Origin: Helopsaltes ochotensis
Lineage: Eukaryota > Chordata > Aves > Passeriformes > Locustellidae
Reading direction: 5' to 3'
Length of the DNA stretch: 64,000 bases
NCBI GenBank assembly: GCA_013400155.1
Contig: VXBM01000681.1
Location: forward strand, 390,825 to 454,824
Shown: in pieces, positions 11,986 to 23,330 of the stretch
How positions within the stretch are numbered: position 1 is the first letter of the stretch
Layout: each line of letters opens with the position of its first letter
Notes under the pieces: model-generated
What the model was told of the DNA's origin: nothing
The model's database searches: none
Seen by the model: the letters and a program-made list of their open reading frames with translations, nothing else
Translations under genes and position numbers: made by a program

Positions 11986-13373
11986 CTGAGGCTGATGCAT
12001 GCACCAGCCTGCTGAGCTCAAGGAATCTCTGGGATAGAGAACAGGAGGATTTACTGCAATAGCATTTGTTTATTTTGGCTGTGACACTGGTGGCTGTTGG
12101 TCAGTCTTACAGGTCTGATGATGGGACAAGTCCATGAGCAGCCTTTGGGCTCAGGGAGGGGAGGATCTGGTCTTTCTGGCCCTGGAAATCCAAACTGCTA
12201 TGAAGGGAAGTGCCTACCTCTCCTTTCCTGTTGGGATGTTTCTTTCATGGAATCATTTAGGTTTTTAAAAACCTCTGAGATGGAGTCCATTTCCTGCATT
12301 CCTGCCAATTGAGCCGCATGCGGTAGGTACGCTTGCTCCTGGTTTTCCTCCATTACCCCTGAAGCTGTCCCATGACAGCTAAAGTTGGACACTTTAGAAA
12401 GGGAATTTCCAGGTCTGGCAGTGGGAAAGGCAGTAAGGTGAGTAACAGGATATTGAGCTGACTGCTGGGAAGGGAGCAGAGTAGAGAGTACAGTGTGGAT
12501 TTGGGTAGCAAAAAAGGTCATCAGAGCTCCTGCTGTGCCGAAAATTTGCTTTAGAGATGGACTTGATTGGCAGATACCGCGTTAAACTCACCTACTGTGA
12601 TGGAAAATTACTGCCCTCACATTCTCTCTTTGTCCTGTTGTAATCCTAAATACTCGGAGAGATGTTTATCCATGCTGTTAATGTGTAGTAATGGGATTGC
12701 TATTTTAAAAATCGATACAAATCTCACACTAAAAAAGAAAGGCTTATAGATGAGTCTGTCAAGAGCTGTCTTAATAGATCTGTCTGACATTTGAGACACT
12801 TTCCCCAAAAGTACTCTTTCAGTTTCAAATTACTTCGTAAATGTTGCTGCCTGCAGATTCCAGGCCAGCTAATACAAATTGTCGGAGTGAAAACCTTTCT
12901 CTGCAGCTTCAGAGAAGCTGGAAATCATAAATGTTTTCATTGTTTTTTTCATTTGATCAAGAATATGTTCCCTCCTAAATTAGCGAGCGGCGGTTTCAAA
13001 CACATTCTTCGCTTTTGTGGTTTCAGCCATCTGGTAGGCTGGAGAAGCTGGAGATGTGGGGATGATAGGGAAGTTTAGAACGGATCTTTCTAATACTGCC
13101 ACTTGCAGTGTGAAAAGCTGAGTGGTGCTGACTCGATTGAGACGCCTTTAGAGATGCAAAATATTGCTAGCAGATGGTATATGCATTTATAGTCTAGGTA
13201 ATTGAAGCCGAGTTTAATATCCTTTTCATATTTTAACAGTATTCCATACCCTTCTCATTTCCTTCCACAGCTCTGGGTGGAATGCCTCTGGTCTTCCTCT
13301 GTCAGTGTACTCACAGCCTTTCTCCTTCTGACTCTTGAAGGCCTGTTAATTAGCAATAATTGCAGTTATTCAT
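11986..13373. other. Non-coding stretch, no gene recognised
   Basis: There are short frames only. A minus-strand frame at 12198-12521 is rich in Ser and Gln but has no recognisable domain. It could be decayed retroviral internal sequence belonging to the LTR at 13374-14142, but I cannot show this. Confidence 0.4.
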
Positions 13374-13415
13374 TGTTATAAATGAAATTGCCACTAACTG
13401 GATTAATAAAACAAA

Positions 13416-13421
13416 TTTATT
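13416..13421 (-). promoter_or_regulatory. Poly(A) signal of the minus-strand LTR
   Basis: AATAAA on the minus strand, about 160 bases downstream of the LTR TATA box. Confidence 0.5.
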
Positions 13422-13576
13422 GGAATTTTGGAAATCAGAATTTTGGGTTATGAGAAAAAGACCACCATCAAATACAGCTCCGAGCCCAGGATTGAAGCCG
13501 GGTGAGACCCTTAGACTCTGCCTCTATCGCACAGAGTTTCCCCTGGTCTCACGCCGGACCCTCATTTTCGGCTGGC

Positions 13577-13586
13577 TTTTATACAG
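13577..13586 (-). promoter_or_regulatory. TATA box of the minus-strand LTR
   Basis: GTATAAAAGC on the minus strand. A start site would be expected about 25-30 bases on, near 13550. Confidence 0.5.
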
Positions 13587-14142
13587 AAAAATTAGCCTGA
13601 GGCCACAACATTTCTTTTACTTCTTATCCCCACCTCTTATGTTAACTGTGTTTTCGGGAACAAATAGTATAGTTCAATTCTTTAGTTTTTAGATGTAAGC
13701 AATTCTCTTTTTGTCCTTCTGGCTGGAGTTCTGTTGTAATCTTGTTATCTGATTTTTAGTTGCTCTCCACCCTCCCTGTTGCCATGAGTAAATGATGAGC
13801 TCTTTTGTCCAAGTTGCCTCCATTCTCCCCGTTAACACCCGTCTGGACCAAAGGTTCACTCGAATGAATCCTCTGGTGCCTCTGGTGCAAGTTTTTCTTC
13901 CGTTGGAATTTCGTTCACCCACCCACTGGCGATAATCGTTCTTATCTCCTCCGGTGATGGTTTCTGGTTAGCTTGCTGGCCAGTTAACGCTTGCTCTGAT
14001 TACCGTTCTCCTCCTGGCATTGTGCTTCTGTTCTCTATTGTCCGAATGCTAATAGCCTTCAGTCCCGGTAACTTGCAGGGGCAGGGGTTTTTTTTTTTTG
14101 TTAACAGCTTTTCCCTGTTTTCCTCTTCCTCCCCGTGTAACA

Positions 14143-15114
14143 AGAATATATTTTGTCAAATCTTATAAACTCGGTCTACTAAGATACCTATATCTAATAT
14201 AAAACACAAATTACTAGAACATTCACAAATTACTACTAACATTCATCAAGTTCAGGGCTATGTCTCTGTGGGGTGTGTGTCCTGGTGAGAGCCTGAGACC
14301 AAATGAGGTTCCCAGAGCCAGCAACTTGCAGGCTTGCAAATCTTTGGAGAGTTACTGCTGCCGTTGCTCTCTCCAAGGCTTAGCACTGCCATGAGAGGTA
14401 CAAGACTTTGGTTCAGGGGCATATTTGATTTCTCTTCATCTCAACATCTACTGCACCTTCCACTCCAACGGGGAGGAGCAAGGAACTGGCACAATTACCC
14501 CACTCCCTGTGGAGCCCACGGCATCAGTGACAAGCAGGGAGATAAATGGAGCATATCAAGAGGTGACAGACATTCACTGCTGTAGCTGGGTGGTTCTTCA
14601 CTCCTTTGGAGCTTCTTTCTGAGACTGGGCAGGATTTCCTGCAATGTACCAGGAAGTTTTGTCCTTAATTCAACATTTTGTGGAGAGTGGCTGTAAAGCT
14701 CTGCTTGCTGTAGGATCTGTCTGCAACGGCTGCCTGATCTAATTTCCCAAATAATCTATAATACCAGTTATATTCTTTAAAGTCTTCAGAGCACACAGCT
14801 CTTGCCATAAACTAAGATTCCACAGCCTCTTTGAGATCCTCAAACTCTAATCAACATAGAACTGGATGTGCAAAATCTGTGTAGTGATGGTGAGAAAATC
14901 CCAGATCTGTGGTGTTTGATGGTAAGTGCATGGAAACGGTAAAGAGGAGGTGTGCTTCAGGTGCTGCAGGGAAGCAAGGGTGAAACCTTGGAAAATTTGG
15001 CCATCTTTGAAAGATTTGCAATTGTAAAGAAAGGCCCATTGTGTTGCCATTACTCTGATTCAGAAATAGTCCTCTAAAATTAGTCTAGAACTGCTAATTG
15101 TCTCTCCTTTCCCA
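14143..15114. other. Non-coding stretch, no gene recognised
   Basis: AT-rich at the left. The frames are short and without domains. Nothing nameable is seen. Confidence 0.4.
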
Positions 15115-15360
15115 GGTAACAAGTGACAGGACCAGAGAAAATGCCCTCAGGTTGCCCCAGGGAAGGTTCAGGTTGGATATTAGGAAAGATTTCTTCCTGA
15201 AAGGGTGGTCAGGCATTGGAACAGGTTGCCCAGGGAAGTGGTGGAGTCACCATCCCCAGAAGTGTCCAAAGCAATGCAGTCTTGGTGCTTAAAGACACCA
15301 TTTAGTGCTGGGTTAATGGTTAGATATGATGTTCTTAGAGGGCTTTTTCAACTTCTGTAA
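15115..15360 (+). mobile_element. CR1 LINE 3' end
   Basis: Plus-oriented tail with 'aggttggatattaggaaaga', 'ggaacaggttgcccaggga' and the final 'gggctttttcaacttctgta' region. It is diverged and lacks an intact terminal repeat. Confidence 0.8.
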
Positions 15361-18174
15361 ACACCCGTTTAAAATCTCTCTCTGCCTTGAAAAACCCAGA
15401 ATGCTTCAGCCTTGCCTGATCTACATTTTAAAGCATTTTTGAGTTCCCAAACTTGCTGAAGGGTTGTCTCAGAAGGTAACTTTTAATCTTATTTATCTGT
15501 AGGCAAAATCTGTCCTCAGGCAGACCAAGGCCAAGCCTAAAGGCCTTAATGTTTGGTATTGAAAGTAGGGAGGTTAATCCTGGCAATATTTTGCTCATGT
15601 TTTGTAGAGTTTATTTATAGCCTGTTCCTCTCCACCACTTTTCCAAGGCTCCACGTTCCCATTAGTCTCCCCCGGCAGCTGGTTTTTAGGGACACATACC
15701 ATTCCTGCCATATGCTGATCTTGCTGGAAGTGGTGCCTGTGGTTTCTGAGCAGCCCATCCATCAGTGGGACTGGCGAGGTTTGTTCCTTGTCAGTGTCTC
15801 CGTGGTGGTTTTGTCAGGTCTGTGACTATATTTCTTTGTGGTTTCTCCCTTTTCCCCTCGGAATTGTCAACTGACAGAGTCCCCGGTCAGATAACCTTGC
15901 TGGAGTAAATATTCTCACACTCTCACCTGCCTTCCTCAATTGATGTGACTGTGAGGATGAAGATATTTGCATTTTTTTCAGCCCCCATCTTGGTCACATT
16001 TTCCAGCTGATACTTGTTTTTTCCACTGCTTTTTCCAGGCTGTGCTTCCAGCTGGGACTAAGGCTGGTGTCAGCACAGAACCCAGTGAGCTGTTCCAGCC
16101 TCACTGCAGGCCACTGATGGACCAGGACAGCTACAGCACAGAATAAATAAAGTACACTCAAACATCCTTGCTGTCCTTAGGAGGAAACTTCTGCTCCTGG
16201 GATTCTGAGTGGTCTTTAAGCTTGTGAACGAAATGTCTGGGGAAAGAACCAGTGAATGCTTTGCATTGCTCTTGTGCTAAGAATACTTGAAAAAAGGCAA
16301 GCAGAGGATCAAAACAAGACAGACTTTCACTGGAAGAAGTCCCAGCCTTACAGAAATGGATATTCTGGAAGCAGAACTAAAAGGTTCTAAAGACATTTAT
16401 TAACCGAGTCAATGGTACCTGTTCAGGCTGGGAGAGTGAGACAGGTGTTTGTGGTCCCCTTTGTGCAGCTGGCTGTGACTCCAGGGAGACTCTGGTCTGG
16501 GTGAAAGGGATGCTTTGTGTCCTCCACTGCTGCATGTGAAATCTGGGGGGTGTCTCAGAAGCAGAAACTCTCCAGAAGTTAAACTCCAGACAAGTCATGC
16601 GCTTCCCCTTTGTGCCTGACCTTCGGCTTGTGCTGTTCTTACCCTCAAAGTCCATCAAAGCCACCCACCTCCCCAGACACCAAGCTTCTCATGGGCTTGG
16701 GAAAGCAATGAAATGTGTAAGTGACTGGATCAAATTCATGGTTTGCTCTAAATCACTTATCTTTCATTTTAATGCTGTGTGATGGACATAAAATCAAGCT
16801 GATAAACTACCCCTTATAAAGAATGGATTGCTTGGTGTCTTTAAGCACATAGGCTTGACAGCAGCAGCTGATGAATAATTAACTAAAATAATGGTCGGGG
16901 AAAGAAATATACCCTTGCCAATCTATAATTACTTGGAAGCTTCTTCATACATTTTCCATGAGAGTCTTTTCCTTGTAAGACTCTGAAAAAGAATATTTAG
17001 TGTTTGTTTGCTTTCAACTATGGTTTTCAGCGGATATTGACTGAAACAGCATCTTAATCAGTCTGACCTCAGCCTCCAGGGGATTTTTTTCCATTGACTC
17101 TATCTCTTCCTCCTCGCCTCTCCCTGTGTGCTGAAATTCTTGTCAGAGCTGCTAACTCTGTTACCTTTAGTGCTTCCTTTTTTAAGAGCCTTTTTAGTGC
17201 AAAACTTTTCCTGCACATTCCCATCTTGGGGTGCGGGTGGGGGACAGCCAGTTCTGGCTGACTGTGACCTGAGCTAAATTTCTTGGAAGAAATTTCCTCC
17301 CATCCTCTTACTTTCCTCAAACTGATTTTCCAGCAGCAGCTATGATGAGAACAAATAATTAAGTAATGCAAAGCATTTCAGAGCCTTCAAGGAGTGGGGT
17401 CTTCTATGTGAAGACTGCTCAAAATGGATAATTTAGCTGAGTTTTCCTACCTCAAACCTGGAGTGTGACTGTTTTACTTTTTGCCTGTGAATTTGGCAAG
17501 GGTTCTTGTGTTGTTTTCATATCTGTATTCTCTGACACTTAGTTTTTCATTGTTTCCCATTTCAGCAAGTTCAACTGAATCCAGCTTCTTCATTTCAAAA
17601 TTCAAAAGTGTCCTTGGCCTCCCATTCCTGTGTTGTTTTTAGAAAGCAACTTGTTCAGAGTGATCTTGGGTGAATGTCACAGCTCACTTGATTTCCAACC
17701 ACACTTTCCAGCTGAATATTTCTCCTGTCACTGTCTTAATATTTTCTCCATGGGACTGATGATTCATTGTTTCTGTCCCTATTTCTTCTATGGCAGCAGG
17801 AAAACAGGAACCAACGGGACCTGTACAAGTTACCTGCTTGACCTGCTCAGGGATTGGGAAAAGGCAGCATATTCCTAAAAGCTTATGGGTTTTTCCATAG
17901 CTTAGCTAGAGGTTTGTTAATGCCTAACTGCATGTTTTTGGTCCCCTTTCAGGTAAATCCTGTCTTAGGTGAATAAAATGTCCTGGAATCTTCCAGGAAA
18001 GTACCTTAAATATCATCTAATTCCAACCCAAATGCCCAAGGAGAGCTTGAGATAGAAATGTGCTGTGGGATCTTCATTGTATCTGCAACTTCCTGATGTG
18101 GGGATGTGGAGAGCAAATGGATCCAGGCGTGTCTGAGGTGTGCAGGAATGGGGCACTGGACACAGGCTGGAACA
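15361..18174. other. Non-coding stretch, no gene recognised
   Basis: Mostly AT-rich sequence with short frames. None shows a family signature or splice-linked neighbours. Confidence 0.4.
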
Positions 18175-18295
18175 AAGGAACAAGTAGGAGAGCAACCTGG
18201 AATAGTGGAAGGTGTCCCTGCTCATGGAGGGGCTTGGAATGAGATCGACTTTAAGGTCCCTTTCAACCCAAACCATTCTGGGATTTTCTTATAGT
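18175..18295 (+). mobile_element. CR1 LINE 3' terminal fragment
   Basis: Only the last part of a CR1 tail is present: 'gaatagtggaaggtgtccct', then 'aaggtccctttcaacccaaa' and 'ccattctgggatttt'. Confidence 0.85.
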
Positions 18296-21227
18296 AGAAA
18301 AAAACCAAAACAAAACAAACACCTGAGGACGTTCAAGCACTAGAAAAGACTCTGGAGAGACTGCGGGATTTATGTTCTTTGAGCTCTTGAGTCACGGGTA
18401 GTTTAGTTCTGACCTACTGGGACCTCTAGAGGTACCTTCCCCACTTACTCTGAAAACTCTGATTTCCATGGATTAAAGGCACTTTACCCAAGATATCTTT
18501 GGATATCTGATTAAGTGTAGCTTTTATCCAGACAGTGGTGTGAGATTGGAATAGATGTGCAAGGTTTGCATGTTACACCCAGCTCCCAAAGAATGGAGAC
18601 TGAAATAGTCCCAAGCATATGTTAATTTTCACTGAATATGAGATGAATTTGACAGCGTGTTTTAGTCATATGGCTAAGCAGATGTACTTCTTCACTGGAG
18701 GAGTTTCTTTGGATTAAATGAGCATTTGAGAGCTTTTTCTTTGGTGTTACCACTTGTCTTTGTGCTGTATGGCTTTGATTTCTGAATATGATCTCAATGC
18801 ATGCAAAATAGGCACAGAAAATTAGACATAAACTCTTTAAAACGGAAAGACTATATAGTTTGGTTGAATTCTGAACTTTACAATAGTGAGTGACAGCAGT
18901 TATTACTAGGGATAATACTCTGAATCTTGCAACAATATTACCATAAACCTTGAAAAATTAATGAACTTGGTATTTCCCTTAAATAATCTAGCTATATTCA
19001 AATATACTTGATTACTGAAACATGTCCTTCCTTTTCATGAAGGTGGTTTTCATGAAGTTTTGATGCAAAAGTGAAAAGAATTTCACTTATTTATTACTTT
19101 AAATTTGAAGTTATTTTACTTTTGAAAGTTTTTGTTGCTGAGACTTCCCTGTGATTGTCATCAGTTGGAATATTCTGGATTAATGCACATTTTTATTTCG
19201 ATCCTAGCTAAATTCTAAGAAATCTATGGAGCTGTAGCTAAGATGTGAGCCTACTGCATTGAAACTGGTGGAAGTGAGTCTCCAGTTGACTACTGTGTTG
19301 ATTAGAGCCTTCTTATTGCTTTTCGTTTGGGTTTTGGGTGTTTTTTTAGCTGATCTCAAGCATTCATCTCCTTTCCTCACCTCTCCTCAATTTTTAAAGC
19401 TTGATGAACACTTTCTCAGAACATTTCCATCAAATAAAGTGCATAAAAGCCCGAGGTGCACAATTTCTAGTCACTCAACACTGATAAGCTGAAAATTACA
19501 TAATTCTTTCTGGTGGATTTATTTTTTTTTTAATATTTTTAGGGCTTTTACAGAAAGAATCTGCCAGTGTTCTGTTCCTACCTATTAATATTTCACACCA
19601 AAATGCACTTTCAGAGCTTTTTGGGCTGACATGCACATTGGAATGATTTCATTGTTCTTCAAATGCAATGCACTCTCACACTGAAAGGAAACACAAGTGT
19701 CTGCATTTAGGAATGTAAATTGTGAAAAAGGGTTTTAAATGCTTGTGGACAGCAGGACGGGTGAAGAGGGAGGGCAGGACCACAGCTCTCTGATTTTTTG
19801 TATCCCCATTTTCAAGGTCCCACAGCATTAAGTCTATCTCTGTAGGGTCACACTCAAATTTTCCAGGAGACTTCTGTCTTTCAGCGAGACTAGTTTGACA
19901 TTCAGACTAGTCAGAAGTGCTTCTAATAGATTTAAATTCCATTCAAAATCCCTTTTTGAACAGTTCCAATATCACTCATTGCCAAAATATTGCCATTTTG
20001 CACCAGCCTGTGTTCTCTTTTCTCTTTGGTGCGTCCTTCAGTGTGTCATTGTAGACTTGAGGGATGTTCTGTTACATTCTTCGGTAAATGGCTAAAAACT
20101 GCTTTCAGTAATTAATATTACATTAAAAATCCCTGTGACTTGAGCAGCCAGATGGAAATATGCCATTCTACAATATTTACCATTCAAAATGAGTAAGAGT
20201 CACTGGAGCTGGAATCTTCTATGAAACTTGGTCTGCCTCCAGCAGTGTACCTGCCATCCTGAATACAGAAGAAAGGAGGAACCAGAAGGTGTTGCCTGCA
20301 TACAGAACTTGAGCAGTTGTCACCACAGAAGAGCACTCTTTAGGCTTTTCCAAATATTTTTAAAGACCCAAGCCCCAAAGATGTTGTGCTTTTGTTGCCA
20401 AATTTGTATGTAAAAGAACTTATACCACCTATGTTTTCGGTAGAACCCAGGTCTAGTTTGAGTAGTTTCATTGACCTTTCTTGCACTGAAGAAGTTCTTC
20501 TGTGGCTCCTCATTTTACTGTGCCTTCATATAACCCAAAATTGGGGAAACAAATTGCCTGTATTATTATGGCAGATAATTCTCTCTGTTTCTTCCCAGGT
20601 TGGTTGTGCTCATGCTCATTATGTTTGAGGTGCTTCTGAGGATGAGAAGTGTTCAAATGTCATCTTATAGTTCCTGCTTAGGTTATGAATCCAAAATCCC
20701 AACATAAAAAGGGTGAGGAGCCACTCACAAGCTATTATCCCTGTTCAAGGTGGGCTTCTGGAGCTTGGATAAAAAGGGGAGAAGTGGATTTTTGTAAAGC
20801 AATAAAGGGGTGCAGAAGAGAGGTCATGCACAGCAAATGAAATTCTGTGTGCAGCTGCATCAGTGCCAGTTTCCTGCTCAGAAGCAGTGTTAACAGCTTG
20901 CAGCCAAAGCAAGGGAAATCTAGAGGGATTTGGGGGATAGAAACATTCTTTGTGAATCTCCTTGTAACTCTTTGTTTGAGCTGCTGTAATTAGTAAGTAC
21001 CCTGGCTGTTCTACGACAGTGTTTGATATTTTGTTCTCTCTGGCAATCCATGGGGAGAGCTGAGATGAGGGAATGGTCATGATTAGCACTCAACAGAGTA
21101 ATTATTAGGTTTTTTGCCTAATCCATCATACTTTTAACTATTGGATTCTGTGGGGCCTAAGCTTTGAAACCCCACATACAAATCTCCAGTAAGACATTGC
21201 CTTGCAGCACTGGGATAATAATTTTAG
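18296..21227. other. Non-coding AT-rich stretch
   Basis: Low GC, many stops in every frame, and no recognisable coding, RNA or repeat feature beyond short T-runs near 19510-19540. Confidence 0.45.
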
Positions 21228-21345
21228 AATCCCAGAATGGTTTGGGTTTGAAGAGCCCTTAAAGCTCAGCTTGTTCTACCCTCTGCCATGGGCAGGGCCA
21301 CCTTCCACTGGATCAGGTTGTTACCATGTGTGCTCAACGCTTAGC
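21228..21345 (-). mobile_element. CR1 LINE 3' end, minus strand
   Basis: The + strand shows the inverted tail 'ccagaatggtttgggtttga', then 'ctctgccatgggcagggcca'. A plus-oriented tail lies 200 bp to the right, so the two are complementary. Confidence 0.85.
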
Positions 21346-21539
21346 CAAAATAACCTTGCTCCTAAACAGGGATTTCGTGGCCAGTAGTGGTAACCTCAGT
21401 GCTGTCAGCCTATGACTGTCTTCTTGACATTAAAAATGTTGCTTGGTGTGGTGAACTGAAACAAACTTAATTTTAAGAAGACACAATCCCCACCCTCCCA
21501 CCCCCAAAATAAACTCTACAAGAGAGTTAATATATATTA

Positions 21540-21835
21540 CACAGGGAGATAGTGGTAGGACAAGGGGGAAGTGGTTTTAAACTGAGAGAAGAGAGATTTA
21601 GATGAGATGATAGCAAGAAATTCTTCCTGATGAAGGTGCTGAGGCCCTGCCACAGGGTACCCAGAGAAGCTGTGGCTGCCCCTGGATCCCTGGAAGTGTC
21701 CTAGGCCAGGTTGGACATTGGGGCTTGGAGCAGCCTGGGATAGTGGAAGGTGTCCCTGGCCATGGCAGGAAGTGGAATGGGATGGGCTTTTAGGTCCCTT
21801 CCAAACCAAACCATTCTAGGATTCTGTGATATTAC
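21540..21835 (+). mobile_element. CR1 LINE 3' end
   Basis: Plus-oriented tail running from 'aagaaattcttcctgatgaa' through 'agagaagctgtggctgcccc' to 'aaaccattctaggattctgt', with the terminal GATTCTGTGAT unit preserved. Confidence 0.9.
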
Positions 21836-23204
21836 TTGATTTCACAGGTGCATTGTCAATTCCATAAAAAGCCCCTGTCAAGCTTTCACAGGTTCTGGGA
21901 TAGAAAGTGATTTACTTCCAGCTACTGAATTAAATCCCATTGTACCTTTTTTACTGCACAGTGGGGGCTGCAGGGCTCAAATCCCTGTAGCTCTTCAGGC
22001 ACCATTTTCCTTAAATCTGCTCTCTGGCTTTATACTTCTTTTTAAACAAACATAAGGCTTATTCAAATGCAGAAGACTTTTTTTTCTTTACAGTCTCTTC
22101 ACTGCTCTCAATACAATGGAAAATATTTTTGTATCTATGTGAATTTCCAGTTCTTACTAATCCAAGTGCTTGCTGCATTTTGATTCCTGCATAGATAACA
22201 AGGATTCTCATCCTGAGGATGACAGCTTTTATCTTGTTCACCAGAAAGACACGGAGCTCTTTGACCAGGATCCATAACAACAGCTTTTGGTTGTTCACAA
22301 GTAACTCTGTCTAGTCCAAACCTAGAGTTGCATAACTTCTGTGAATTGGAGAGACAGGACATGCTGTGCAGTTTGGCAAGTTCTCTCTGAAATCTCTGCT
22401 GGAGTCAGCCCTGATTTTGCTGGAATACAGTAAATATTGACATATTCCTGTAGATTTGGAACACCTGTATGTGTATTCTCAGACCAAGAATGCAGGAATG
22501 CTGGGAAGTGTGAATTGTTGCCCATGGAGGTGCTCTTGTCTTTGGAAAATACTGATTATCTTTATCCTAAAAACTTTCAGAGAGCATTTTGGACTTATGT
22601 TTGGGATACCAAATTTCTTACTTATCCTAAAGTGGCCCCCAAAATCTGTCTCTTTTCCAGTTTTGCTCTACCTAAGAGGACCAGTCAGATGGGTTTCTTC
22701 TTCAACTGTGAACCAAGTTTGAAAAAAGAATAATTGAGCTTTCCATTTATGTACTGAGTAGTTATTTTTCTTGAGGGTTACCAGCCAGGCAAGTTTCACA
22801 GGGCAGTGATTAAGGGAATACCTGCAGGTATAAACCACAGTAAAGGTTCATGTTCAGTACTTCAGGAATGTTGTTGCATGACCATAATGCTGCTGTCCAT
22901 GAAAACTCTGCTTTAGGGAAATAGTGTGACAGAAAATGTGCGGGAGCTATTTAGCTCCTCAGCAGTTTAGCTGCAAGTCTTTGATACCTGTTTTCTTTAT
23001 GTTCCTTAGGAGCAGTGGATCACTGTTTGTGTTTTGCCTTTGTGCTCAACAAAGATGTTTTAGGAGCTGTTAGATGCTGCCATATGGGGTGAAAAACCCA
23101 AGTGAAAATTCATGAAAATGCTGATGTGTATATGCCAAGGTAATGTGAGATTTAAGACAAATAAACCTACCTTCCATCACAGAAGGAAGGATGACTCTGA
23201 GACT
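21836..23204. other. Non-coding stretch, no gene recognised
   Basis: Short frames on both strands without domains. Nothing nameable is seen. Confidence 0.4.
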
Positions 23205-23330
23205 TAAAATCCTGGAATGATTTAGGTTTGAAGGAACCTCAAAGCTCAAATTTTCCACCCCCTTCCATGGGCAGGGACCCTTCCATTACCCCAGGTTGCT
23301 CCAAGTCAACCTGGCCTAACATTGATCCAA
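23205..23330 (-). mobile_element. CR1 LINE 3' end, minus strand
   Basis: Inverted tail on the + strand: 'tcctggaatgatttaggttt', 'ccccttccatgggcaggga', 'aagtcaacctggcctaac'. Confidence 0.85.

Larger units (their letters stand above)
13374..14142 (-). mobile_element. Probable solo retroviral LTR, minus strand
   Basis: Read on the minus strand, the segment starts TGTTACACGG and ends TAACA, giving 5-bp inverted termini TGTTA/TAACA. It has a TATA box (GTATAAAAGC) at 13577-13586 and, about 160 bases further on, an AATAAA signal at 13416-13421. That order (U3, TATA, R, poly(A) signal, short U5) fits an LTR of 769 bp. I see neither a primer-binding site nor a clean target duplication, so the ends and the family are uncertain. 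Confidence 0.55.

Noticed and set aside
11591..12021. Open frames on both strands near 11.6-12.0 kb.
   Set aside because: They coincide with a CR1 3' UTR, which is non-coding.
12198..12521. Minus-strand frame as a possible retroviral gag next to the LTR at 13.4-14.1 kb.
   Set aside because: No capsid or zinc-knuckle motif and no primer-binding site link it to the LTR.
13470..13570. A tRNA-like or primer-binding-site-like stretch.
   Set aside because: I could not fold a cloverleaf, and the segment fits the R region of the minus-strand LTR.
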